DNA from: Chlorokybus atmophyticus | Taxonomy: Eukaryota; Streptophyta; Chlorokybophyceae; Chlorokybales; Chlorokybaceae | Direction of reading: 5' to 3' | Length of the DNA: 64,000 nucleotides | Assembly: GCA_009103225.1 (NCBI GenBank) | Contig: RHPI01003261.1 | Location: 98,294 to 162,293, forward strand | Part shown: positions 39,289-48,893 of the stretch, piece after piece | How positions within the stretch are numbered: the stretch's first letter is position 1 | Layout of the letters: every line of letters begins with the position of its first letter | The notes under the pieces: generated by a model | Databases searched by the model: none | What the model saw: only the letters and a program-made list of their open reading frames with translations | What the model was told of the DNA's origin: nothing | Position numbers and translations under genes: made by a program

Positions 39289-40055
39289 AATGGCAGTTGT
39301 CTGCTGTGTATGTAACATTGTATATATAATGTCGTATCGCATGTGTAATCGTCAGTTGGAGCTAGGTAACAGTCTGGTGGGTTGTGGGTTCACATGTGGG
39401 CAGGTGTCGCGGTGCCATGAGCTCATCAACGCAGCAGCAGATGCTGCTATTTGCATGCTCACCTTCTTAAACTAGTGGTCTACTTGACAGATGCGATGGC
39501 GCACCCCTGAACAATTGTACATAAAGTAGTGTCGGCTTATCTGTGCTCGTGCTCTACTCCGTTTGTGCTGCTGTGCTTATCTACAATATACTTATGTACT
39601 TCAAAAAAGGGTGCATAGCTTTAATCAACCAGCTGTGCCCCTGCCCATTGTGGTTGCCGCAGTGGGCACAGGTTTATCTCTTTCCTTCTAGTACAGAGTG
39701 ATACGCATATTGAAGGTCACTGCAGCGCTGCAGAATTGTAGGCAGTATGTATCACTTCTGGTGCCTTCTTATCTGTACCACTTCTGGTGAGCTCTTATGT
39801 CACGATATTCCAAAAGCAGCCCTACATCTGCTGATCAAGCATGCTATTCAGCGGCAATAACAGCAATATCAGCAGTGCAGTCAGTCTATCCATGCGATGT
39901 GAAATGACAGTCCGCAGCTTGAACAACAATGCTCCATGCAAAGGCCAGCAAACCGTCGCAAATGATTAACCACACAATCGCAAAACCACACAACAAGCAG
40001 CATTCGCAATCACTCAACCACAGCAGCAAACGCAAACGGGTCTCATGTACACGTG
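39289..40055. other. Convergent 3' spacer
   Basis: Between SAF4 (plus) and NC2-alpha (minus). No gene seen; contains a 5' TCTGGTG duplication near 39759-39790. Confidence 0.5.
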
Positions 40056-41849
40056 TCAGGAAGCTTGAGGCTGTTCATCACGCTCTTCTTCTGCGTCTTC
40101 TCCTTCACCTTCTGCATCATCATCTCCGTCCACATCTAACTCATCAGCAACGCTATATGATCTCGACAAATGAAACGCGTGAGCAGCAGGTTGCAAGATA
40201 GCGGGCGCAGGGTAGGCGAGCATGGTGGGTTCGCCGTCATCGGCGGGCGGGAGGTTGAGGTCGAATGCGGGTCTCGCGGCTGCAGGGGCGGGGTCAGGGG
40301 CGGGTTCGGCCTGATGCGCGCGGCCGGCGCGATCGTCTGTGTTGAGTTCGGCCTTCTCGTCCTCATAATCAGACACCTGGTCCTCTCTATTGGGCTCGTT
40401 GCCCCTGCCGGCACCACTAGCACCCGCCGTGCCCGCTCTGTCTTTGCGCGGCCGCCCCTTGCCCTTCCCCTCTGCTGCCCCTGCCCCTGCCCCTGCCCCT
40501 TCGGCACTGCTCTTGGCGCCGCGTGGCCCTCGAGCACTTCCCTAAAGAGTAGGAAAAACATGTACAACAACATCAATGCCATGTCAAGTCGTGCTCTTGT
40601 CCTCTCATTTGCGCATGTCGGACATCTTGCTACATGTTGGTGATTCAGCAATACTGACATTGCGCTACTGCGCACAACCAGTAGGTCGTCTGGGTGACAC
40701 ATGTGTATGGACATACACAGACACAAGCACCAACGACGGGATGTGTGTATGTTGTCCTCACCTTTCTGTTGCGTTTCACTGGGCTGCCGGGATCCTCGTC
40801 GCTATCGGGATCGACAACACTTCTGCAACGCCCACACAGTCAGCAACCAGCACAAACCACACGCTAACCACGCTCCACGGTGATGACACGCACTGACCTT
40901 CGCCTCGACCGTGAGGGCCGTGCGTCAGCTGTCGTCGGCGGGCCGAGGTCGGGGACTTTCTCAACCAATGGCTGCAAGAAGTCAAACTGCTTCTCTGCTT
41001 GTATGCATGCTTTCCTGCCACACACAAGCAATGTTGCTGAGCAGAGCCATAATGCCGAGTCAAAGGGCAGCAATGAACAGCATGCAACAATTTAAATTCA
41101 AAGCACAAGTGCTGTAACGGGTCATACCAACACAGAGAATACACAGTACAATGCATGTGCAGGTGCTTACAGGTGGCTGCTGCTCATGGTGCGCGAGTGG
41201 CGAGCGACGGTCACCGCGAGCGCTTTGTCGCACAAGTGCTGCAGAAACAGCTCCAGCCCTTTTGCTGCAACATGCATGCAATGAGACAGGCATTGCGTTA
41301 GCCGTTGCAAGCAACTAAATCTCATTGGCACACAACTATTCCTTGTGCAACGTGCAATGCACCAAAGTCAGAACACGCCCTCAGACAGGGCTTGACACAC
41401 GCATATTTATTGCCATGCTGCCCAGTCAGTGCTTAACAGAGATGCGACAATGTAGCAACACATCTGGAAGGCAACGAAGTCAAAACCAGCAAAGTGCATG
41501 CGGTCGATGTGACTTACAGACAAGGACAGGGGTGGCCATGGCGATCTTCCCCACGTCTTCATCCTGCTGCATAATCTTCTTTATTCGCGCCTGCGCAAAG
41601 GCACATAACACTTAGCCACTCAATGGAGTAGTAGAGACAGCACACCCAAAAACTATAAACAGGACTCATCGCCGAGGCAAAGCGGCAGGCACACCAAAGA
41701 CCGGGGACAAACAAGCTGATTTGTGCTGTGAACAATGTGAAGCAATGGCGCCATCACACAGGCAAGGAACACTGCGAGGAGCTTTACATCAAAAACAATA
41801 AGAATACAACTCTTACCGCAGGAAAGCGGGTGTCTAGCTTCTTCCGCAT
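40056..41849 (-). CDS. NC2A: NC2-alpha / DRAP1 transcriptional corepressor subunit
   Basis: Six exons: complement(41817..41849, 41518..41590, 41171..41264, 40898..41014, 40762..40822, 40056..40541), 287 residues. NC2-alpha pairs with NC2-beta (Dr1) through a histone fold and clamps TBP on promoters. The fold is clear: LDTRFPARIKKIMQQDEDVGKI, TPVLVSKGLELFLQHL, SRTMSSSHL, EKQFDFLQPLVEKVPDL. The tail has an AT-hook-like GKGRPRKDR, an acidic stretch, and DLNLPP, which fits the plant EAR repression motif DLNxxP. Short N-terminus (MRKKLDTRFPA) matches relatives. It shares a 436-bp divergent promoter with RAB5IF that carries two telo-boxes. Confidence 0.95.
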
Positions 41850-42087
41850 TGTGTTGTGGCTGCTTGCTGGCTGGCTGGCTTGCTGGCTGGATGACTGCTC
41901 AAAGGTAAGGCAAAGAGCGAGAGGGGGGAGGGAAAGCTTAGGGCAGCAGGGAAGGAAGAACAGGATGGCCCTGGCGATGACAATACCGACGAAGAAGACG
42001 CCGACGATGACGACAGCGAGCAGGGGCAGGCAACGGCGGCGGCGGAGGGCGCGAGCTGCAACGGTATTCCCGCCAAATAGAGATTCC

Positions 42088-42095
42088 AAACCCTA
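42088..42095 (-). promoter_or_regulatory. Telo-box core (AAACCCTA)
   Basis: In the NC2-alpha / RAB5IF divergent promoter, about 240 bp upstream of the NC2-alpha ATG. Confidence 0.55.
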
Positions 42096-42161
42096 GGCGC
42101 GTGACGCACGCTGCGACGAGCACGTGAAGTATGCGCCCGGGCATCGCATGTGATCGTGCAA

Positions 42162-42171
42162 TTAGGGTTTT
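42162..42171 (+). promoter_or_regulatory. Telo-box (TTAGGGTTTT)
   Basis: 115 bp upstream of the RAB5IF ATG, followed by a GGC repeat (42181-42198). Confidence 0.6.
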
Positions 42172-42285
42172 TGGTTGCCCGCGGCGGCGGCGGCGGCGGT
42201 CCGGGGATGGGCGGGCTGGAGAGAAGGGCGAGAGAAACCGTCTGAGAGGGGAGAGGTTGTAAGCGTTACTACCCTTTGCCGGTTG

Positions 42286-43427
42286 ATGGCGTCGCGTGAA
42301 GCGGCCTTGAGGCCGACCGCCAGCAGCAGTAAGGTCCCAGCGAGCTTTGGCGGCTCCTCTCTGGTCGCTTCAAGCTTAAGGCGCTTAGCTGACAAAGAAA
42401 CACCATTTGAAAAGGTATGTAAACGTGTTTACTACCTCTCGGCATATTTCCTCCAGTTTGAGTAAAGCATTGTTGGCTTGCTTGCTGCACGCGTTCATAT
42501 GCACATTCGTCTCTGTTTCAACCGCACATTGGTTGTTTCTTGCTAGACCGTAAGCTAGCTAGTTACTCTTCAACTCTTCTTTCTGCGTCAAGCTGCCTGT
42601 AATACTTATACACAGTTAAAACAACCAAGGATGATTGTCGTCACTAAATTCAGCACCTGTAGTTTGATCTTGTGTGACGAAAACTGCACATCACCGAAGT
42701 GCACGTTATGCAAGTCGAGTGAGCCACACACGCATGCATGTTCAGGTTGGCGTTGTTGTGACAGTACCTGTTGTTATGACGCCTCTATGTTGAGGTTTAC
42801 TCCCTTACTGTTTTCAGCCTGAGGTGGTGCGCTGTGTTTTCCCGCCATGTTCCTGTTTATGTTATGCTACTGAGATGCAATCACATACAGGACGAGCTTC
42901 TGGACGTCGTGCATTGGATTCGACAAGGGCTTGGACTCCTCTGCGGCCTCGTGTGGGGCTTCATTCCCTTGGTGGGGTCCCCTGCAATCCTTGCGTAAGC
43001 ACCTTGTATTGTGTTCTTTTATGACCTGTCAAGCAATTCAACCTGTTGCATCTGTTGTATAGTGATTGCCATGCATGCGCACATGCGTCATGATGTGTGT
43101 CAATCACTGTGATACAGTTGTAGAATGCACATATATATATCTCATGTGCTCAGGTTCCTGTTTCTGAACGCTGCCGTGCCCTTCCTGTACTACCATTCGT
43201 ATCTTCAAGTTGACCCTGATGATTATGGAGGCCACTTCATGCTGCTCACGGAAGGCAGCTTGTCAGGAATACCACTCTTCCTGGTCAGTACATACACCAG
43301 TGTTGAAGCATCATAACATTCATATTGGCAACAAAGCATGGTATGTCATCCTAATATGATGCCATATGTTATTGGCTTCTCTGTGCAGGTGTCGTGGATT
43401 GTGACGTACAGTTTGTTGAATCATTGA
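42286..43427 (+). CDS. RAB5IF: RAB5IF/OPTI-like membrane protein (EMC6/Rab5ip family)
   Basis: Exons 42286..42414, 42891..42994, 43154..43283, 43389..43427; 133 residues. In animals RAB5IF (OPTI) partners TMCO1 in the GEL module of the ER multipass translocon. Matching features: Ser/Ala-rich N-terminus, an amphipathic segment HWIRQGLGLLCGLVWGFIPL, a second membrane helix ending YYHSYLQVDPDDYGG, then LLTEGSLSGIPLFLVSWIVTY as the last helix. The YLQ-D--DYGG segment is the clearest family mark. The first intron is comparatively long (476 bp). Function in an alga is inferred from the family. Confidence 0.88.
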
Positions 43428-43598
43428 CGGGAGAGTTGGTGTGCGGCTGATCTCATAAAAGGCCATGCATGCTGCCTTCATGCACGCATGCGACAGAGTG
43501 ACAGACGAGAGTTGCCCTGCCCATTGCATTTCTTCCACCGTGCAGAAACAACACTCAAGGCCGGAGAGGGCCGTCCTCTACAAACAACTCTTGAAGCG

Positions 43599-43769
43599 TC
43601 ACATGGCTATGTGACAGCTTGCGCTCGAGGCTCCACGAGGCTCCACTAATAACAAATCTGGTGTGGTTAAGTGGTCGCGCAACTTCTTCAACTTTTCTTG
43701 CTGTCGCGCAGCTTTGCGACGACTGTCCAGTGGAGCGGGTTTGGCGGGTACAAACTTGAGTTGATCCAT
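43599..43769 (-). CDS. Hypothetical 56-residue basic protein
   Basis: ATG 43767-43769 to TGA 43599-43601. Lys/Arg-rich helix (LDSRRKAARQQEKLKKLRDHL) suggests a coding exon, perhaps of a spliced gene, converging on RAB5IF. Family unknown. Confidence 0.3.
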   Translation of the reverse strand: MDQLKFVPAKPAPLDSRRKAARQQEKLKKLRDHLTTPDLLLVEPRGASSASCHIAM

Positions 43770-44964
43770 GGTACAGGTTGCTTTTCGTGACATGTTTCTG
43801 ATTCATCACTCAAGTGCTTGCTCGACGTGGGTATTCGCATGACGCATACCAGCACACAACATTGTGGTGTGTACTAAATGGCTGGGATGGTGGTTTGTCG
43901 CATCTGCTATTTGATGCCCAAGTCTAAATAAGAGATCATCAGCATTGGCAATCTGACCATTGTTCACTTGCATGTAGGTAAGAGTCCAATGTGCTTGCAA
44001 TTGCACATTGCGAAGGTAACTAAAATGGAGGCTGACCGGTCTCTAGGCCTATGATTGTGACCGCACTGAGTGCGGCGTTGGTTTCATTGGATATGGCGCT
44101 TAATGTCACCACCATCCGTAACTTAGCGGTTGCGCTTAGCGCTTAAGTTTCTTTGGGTGGCAACAGTGCCGCGATAGCACCATGCTGCAATGGCGCCGCG
44201 GCGACTAGTGGAAGTGACTTAAATCTTCTCAGTGACAGCCTAACAATGACTGCACATACACATACACGCAGGCATCAATAAAATGGTGAGGTAGTGGTCT
44301 TGGATGGTACGTGGTAATCGAAGAGCTGTATGGTAAATAGAAATCCAAGGATTGTGGCATGCATGAGAGTGTGACACACACATGCATGAGCAGTGTACTC
44401 ACCAAACATTGTGCGCATGGCCGGCTTTTGAGTAAAGGTAGTAGTGTAGTGATGCATAGTAATGATGTGCACGCAACATGCACAAAGCAGCTCATCACTT
44501 GCGTAGAACAGTCTTTTCAAAAGCCATACACACTTACACACCACATGCCTGCCATTATCTCAGAAATGATGCGAGATGAGAGGGCTGATGCAAGCAGCCC
44601 TCTCGTCCACATCGGTCCACTTGATGTCTAGTGTGCACCCTTGTGCAAGAACTTGTATCGCGGCACACAGGCTGCAACAACGGCGTTCTAGTGACACCTG
44701 CACTCACTCGCTCGTATCACCCGCTTGCATAACTGTTAGAACAGTTCAATCGGGAACTGCCCGGTCTCAGCTACCATGCACAGACTGGGGAAGTCAATAT
44801 GCAACTCCCCCACTCCCGTTCCTTGTGATCACGCGCGGCCCTGTCTGTTTGAGAAGAGCCCCCGCGCGCGTTTGAGTGCATCTGAGCAATGCAGCACCAA
44901 CCAAAAGGCCTTCGCATTGCCCCATGACCTTCTGAGCTCAGTCACTTCAGCCAGCCCTTCAACA
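43770..44964. other. Spacer with a perfect hairpin
   Basis: About 1.2 kb with no recognised gene; it holds the hairpin at 44578-44604 and the 3' flank of NOL12. Confidence 0.5.
44578..44604. repeat. Perfect 10-bp hairpin
   Basis: GAGAGGGCTG / CAGCCCTCTC with a 7-nt loop. It is not the conserved histone 3' stem-loop sequence. Role unknown. Confidence 0.8.
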
Positions 44965-46569
44965 CTACCCTCTCGCGCGCCTGGCCTTGTGCGACCGCGG
45001 ATTTGACGGTCCCTTGCGCTTGCCCTTCTTTTTGAATCCGGTAGCACGCTTTTTCACTTTCAACACAGAATCCTTCTTCTTTCCTCCTTTAGGCTTCCCA
45101 GCCGAACCATGCAAGCTTCCTTTACTTGCAGGCGCTATGGCTTTGGCTTTGGACGGCTCACCCACCTTGTCACCATCACCATCATCAGCAGGGTGATCAT
45201 TGTCATCATCGCTGCCGCTCACTCCCTCTTCACTGTGCTCATTGATGTCGTCCTCATCATTGGCATCGTCGCCAATGGCCTTTGTCACGACAGTCGTGGT
45301 GCCATGGCCCGTGTCAAACACCATCACATCTGCATACGTGTCGTTCATAGAAAGGCACACACTCAAGCTTGATAAACAACCCGTGTATTGATCTCGCGTG
45401 CACTGACTCAGTCTTAGAATGAGATTGCAGAGCACCAGGGGCTTAACTGGAAGACAAGACACGAGCCGGAAATTGCGCGTGTACAGTGTCATGAATTAAA
45501 TGCGATGATGTGATGCACTGCAATGCAATGCTCACCGTTGACGGAGGCGATACCGTTTGTGCGATGGCCGTCATGCTTCTCCTCAAGACCATTCTCATCA
45601 CCATCGCCTTCTTCATCTTGTCCGCTGCCGGATGGTGAAGCTCCTTCCCTCTCTCCTAAAGTCTCTTGTCCTCCCGTCTTGCCGGCCGCTTCGGCCAGCT
45701 TCTGCCGTATCGCCTCTCGCTTCTGCAGCAACAACAGCAACATTGCATGCAATGGAGATAATGCAATGGAGGGCAAGTATAGATGTTTGCTACTGTTGGA
45801 ACGTAAAGAAGCAAGCATCAAAGGCATTGTCGCAATATAAAACTTAGCGTGAACTGCGCGCGTGCGTGAGGGCATGTGTTTGCACGTGTATGCTTGCATG
45901 TGCGCGCGCATGTGCATACGTCCGTGCATTGCGCTTGCCTCTTTGCGCTGCTGGAGGCGCGCACGACGCTCCCGCTCAGCAATTTTCTTCTGCGCCTCTT
46001 TCCGCCTCACGTCCTTGCGCTTCTTGAACCCCGTCACAAACTCGCTGCGCATGATGGGGCAATTAGAACAGCAGCAACAACGACGACACAAACAACTTCA
46101 ACATCCACTCTGAGTATCAGTTCCCGCAGGCTGCAAGTAGTGATAAAAGCCAAGAAGCAGCACGTACAACACATCCCATGAGCGGCCTTACAGCATTGCT
46201 GCAATAATTTTTTATTTAAGGGCAAACCGAGACACACAACAATCATAGGCTCATTGACCAAGTTCGGACACATAATGAATGCTGAGGCATGCATGACCAC
46301 AAAACCATAATGCTCAAATGCACTAACCCCAACTGTCCATAACGCTTCACTCACTTGCGGGCTTTGTCGTCAAACTCTACCACAACTCCCTTGCGCTTGC
46401 GCTGGCGTTTGCCGACGTACCGCGCTGTGGCGCCGGCGTGCCCCTCCTGCTGCTCATCATTATGCTCGTGCTCATGCTCATGCTCATGCTCATGCTCATG
46501 CTCATGCTCATGCTCCTCCTTGTCATGCCTCTCCCTGGCCTGCAGCTGCCTGCTCTTCCTCTTCACCAT
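44965..46569 (-). CDS. NOL12: NOL12/RRP17-type ribosome biogenesis protein
   Basis: Exons complement(46355..46569, 45939..46044, 45536..45722, 44965..45329), 290 residues. NOL12/Rrp17 acts in the nucleolus in pre-rRNA processing; yeast Rrp17 is a 5'-3' exonuclease. The core is VVVEFDDKAR followed across a splice by EFVTGFKKRKDVRRKEAQKK and a long basic coiled coil. The N-terminus contains a His-Glu repeat from (CATGCT)n DNA. The C-terminal half is acidic then strongly basic (KKKGKRKG), as usual for nucleolar factors. The intron after exon 45939..46044 has a GC donor (GAG|GCAAGC), needed for phase. ATG 46567-46569; a preceding TTG is rejected. Confidence 0.9.
46464..46515. repeat. (CTCATG)n hexanucleotide repeat in NOL12
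   Basis: About eight units encoding alternating His-Glu on the minus strand. Confidence 0.9.
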
Positions 46570-47598
46570 CAAGGCAGACTTGCTGCCCCTGCCTCGCTAG
46601 CTGCCTCAGCAGTGCCAGGCGCTGACCAGCCGAAAAGCCTACGCTTACTGCAGGGAATTCGTATGTGCCTCCTCGCTGCTGCCCCCCCTCCTCGAATCGA
46701 CACAACCAGTAGAAGAGCGACACCGCCGCCGACACCGCCGACGCCGCCGCCGACGCCGTCGCCCAATTCCAACCTCTTTTTGTCAGAGGCATTGGTACCA
46801 TGTGTGTTACAGCTGTGGTACATCCATCCACTCTATCTTTTCACCCAAAGCATTGCTCTTGTGAATCACTCATTGACTCAGTCTTGCAGTTATGCCTTGA
46901 ATAAAAGGCCCAATTTAGACAAGAGCACATGTGAAACAATGGTGAAATCACCCTCACTTACCCTCACAACATGTTGCAGATGGTGTGCAGGATAGAATAT
47001 GCTCTCTCTAATGTATAATAATTGTGCACAAGGTCCCCAGGATAGCACTGTCTTGAGTAATGTGATGATGCTGACCAGAACAAGTCTTGGCTGAAACATT
47101 GTGTGCGTTGCACTTGAATTGCCAATCCAAAAAAAGGCACAGCTACAACCCTGCAGAGTGCATAGTTGTTTGCGCACTGCGCACTGCTTTCCGACTGGCA
47201 TTGCTTCGTGCCTGCCTTGACTCTATAGCTGCAGATAGCGCAACACCTCAGCATACACGCTCACACACATGGCATTGCCAAGGGCTCAATTGCCAACAGA
47301 TAAGTTGCAGCAGAGTAGAACGCGTTGAATGCGAGTTTGTCACATGCGATAATGACGACTACCACTGCCTACCGTCCATACCAAGGTGAGTGGTTTGACC
47401 TGCAAAGGTGATGCAACATGCCCAGCATGTGACTGCTTATATTGCGTCAAAGTTACACAGCTGTGCATCATACTACTGTCCTGCATTCACATAGGGAATT
47501 AAGGCATGGCTGACTGTTAACGCCACGCTCTCAACAGCCTCTGTCCAGCATGGTAAACCTTCAATTTTGTACAAAGTGTGCTCTTGCTGTCGGTCATC
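46570..47598. other. Spacer upstream of NOL12
   Basis: About 1 kb between two minus-strand genes. It has a GCC/GAC-rich trinucleotide tract at about 46715-46765. No gene seen; frames on both strands are low-complexity. Confidence 0.5.
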
Positions 47599-48601
47599 TC
47601 ATGACATCTGTTCGGCGCGGCGTGTGATGGCATTCATGATGACGGGCGGACCCGCCTCGCGCGGGGCCTTCAACAAGCGCTCCTTCGTGGCGGCAGCCCA
47701 CTCGTCCGTCTGCGTCCTCACATGCGTACCTGATAGACAGAGGGGCATGCACACAAAGGACTTGTGAGAAAATTAAAGAAGAACCAATCAAGCTGCCACC
47801 GAGTTTCAGCAGCAATACTGTTTGATACACATGTACGTAAAAACATGTGTGATTGCGCACATGTGCCTAATGAACAGATGCTGCCTTGGGCGAAGGTGCG
47901 TTGACTGTTCCTGTGCTGGCAAGTCACTTCTAGTATTGATTGACCCACATCACGAGGTAAGACTGCAAGATAGGCTGTGTGCGTCTGTTGCGGACTTGAT
48001 GGGGAGATTGTAAACAAGGGCTCAGCATGGGTAGAAAACACCATGGTCTTGAGCTAATACAGAACGTGCATCAAAACAGTGTTGGAAGGGACTGGCGTAC
48101 AACGCAAATGGACAAACAGCAAGGATGAATGCAAGGATGCCACACAGCAGAGCCCAGAAACAGTTGGTTACTACTTCACAAGAATGGAACAAACTGGCCC
48201 CGTAAAAGCAAGCATGCCAGGGAATGTCACAAGGACGTAAAAAACGCAAGTGTCAGGCTTCAGCAAGCGGGCATGCTGAAGGCCGCAAACGCAGGACAAG
48301 CTTCAAATCAAGGGTTGTTGAGTAGCTTGTAACTAACAGTAAAACTTGTAACCACTTTTCAACATTGACTGAGCTATGACGCAGTCGAAGTTGACACAAT
48401 AAGCAAGCCGCCGTCGCAATCGCTGAGACGCTCAACAACACTGATTTAACGATGACTAATGCAGTCCCCCCCACCTCCAAAGATCTTGGACTTGGCCGTA
48501 AGGTAGTAGAACACCCCGCCCACAACCCCGGTGGCCGCAATGCCACCCAACACCTGCCCCAGGCTCGCCCCGACCTGCTTCGTGCCGATGGTCGCCGCCA
48601 T
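47599..48601 (-). CDS. 85-residue single-TM protein, family not recognised
   Basis: Two exons, complement(48475..48601, 47599..47729), join in phase 1 over a 745-bp intron. The first exon gives a short N-terminus and one hydrophobic helix (GGIAATGVVGGVFYYLTA); the second a conserved-looking soluble tail (QTDEWAAATKERLLKAPREA then GPPVIMNAITRRAEQM). If unspliced, the first exon would end after 51 residues with a Gly-rich stretch, which I consider less likely. Size, single helix and an adjacent telo-box suggest a small organelle membrane protein, for example a respiratory-complex accessory subunit; that is inference. It is divergent from the kinase gene. Confidence 0.6.
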
Positions 48602-48662
48602 CGCAGCCGCCACCTCCACCACCAAAGCTACCTTCTCCACCACCTCCACTGCGCTGTCGTCC

Positions 48663-48672
48663 AAACCCTAAT
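48663..48672 (-). promoter_or_regulatory. Telo-box (AAACCCTAAT)
   Basis: 62 bp upstream of the small TM protein's ATG, in a 292-bp divergent promoter shared with the kinase. Confidence 0.6.
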
Positions 48673-48893
48673 CTCCACGCCCTAATTCACTAGCCGACCC
48701 CGATCCACAAAACTCTTTCTTAAACCTGTTCCATCATCCCTGACTCTTGTCCCAGGTTGACGAAGTAGGTTTGTGAAACCTAGATTACATTATGTGTTGC
48801 CGAGAAATCTTCCACACGGATCGCTGAGTCACCATTTATCATCGCTGATCATCATGCCCTACGCGTCATGTCACAGGAGCTACTAGGATATTT

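Noticed and set aside
44229-44640. Overlapping frames of about 90 codons around the 44578 hairpin
   Set aside because: Cys/His/Thr-rich chance frames with no splice support.
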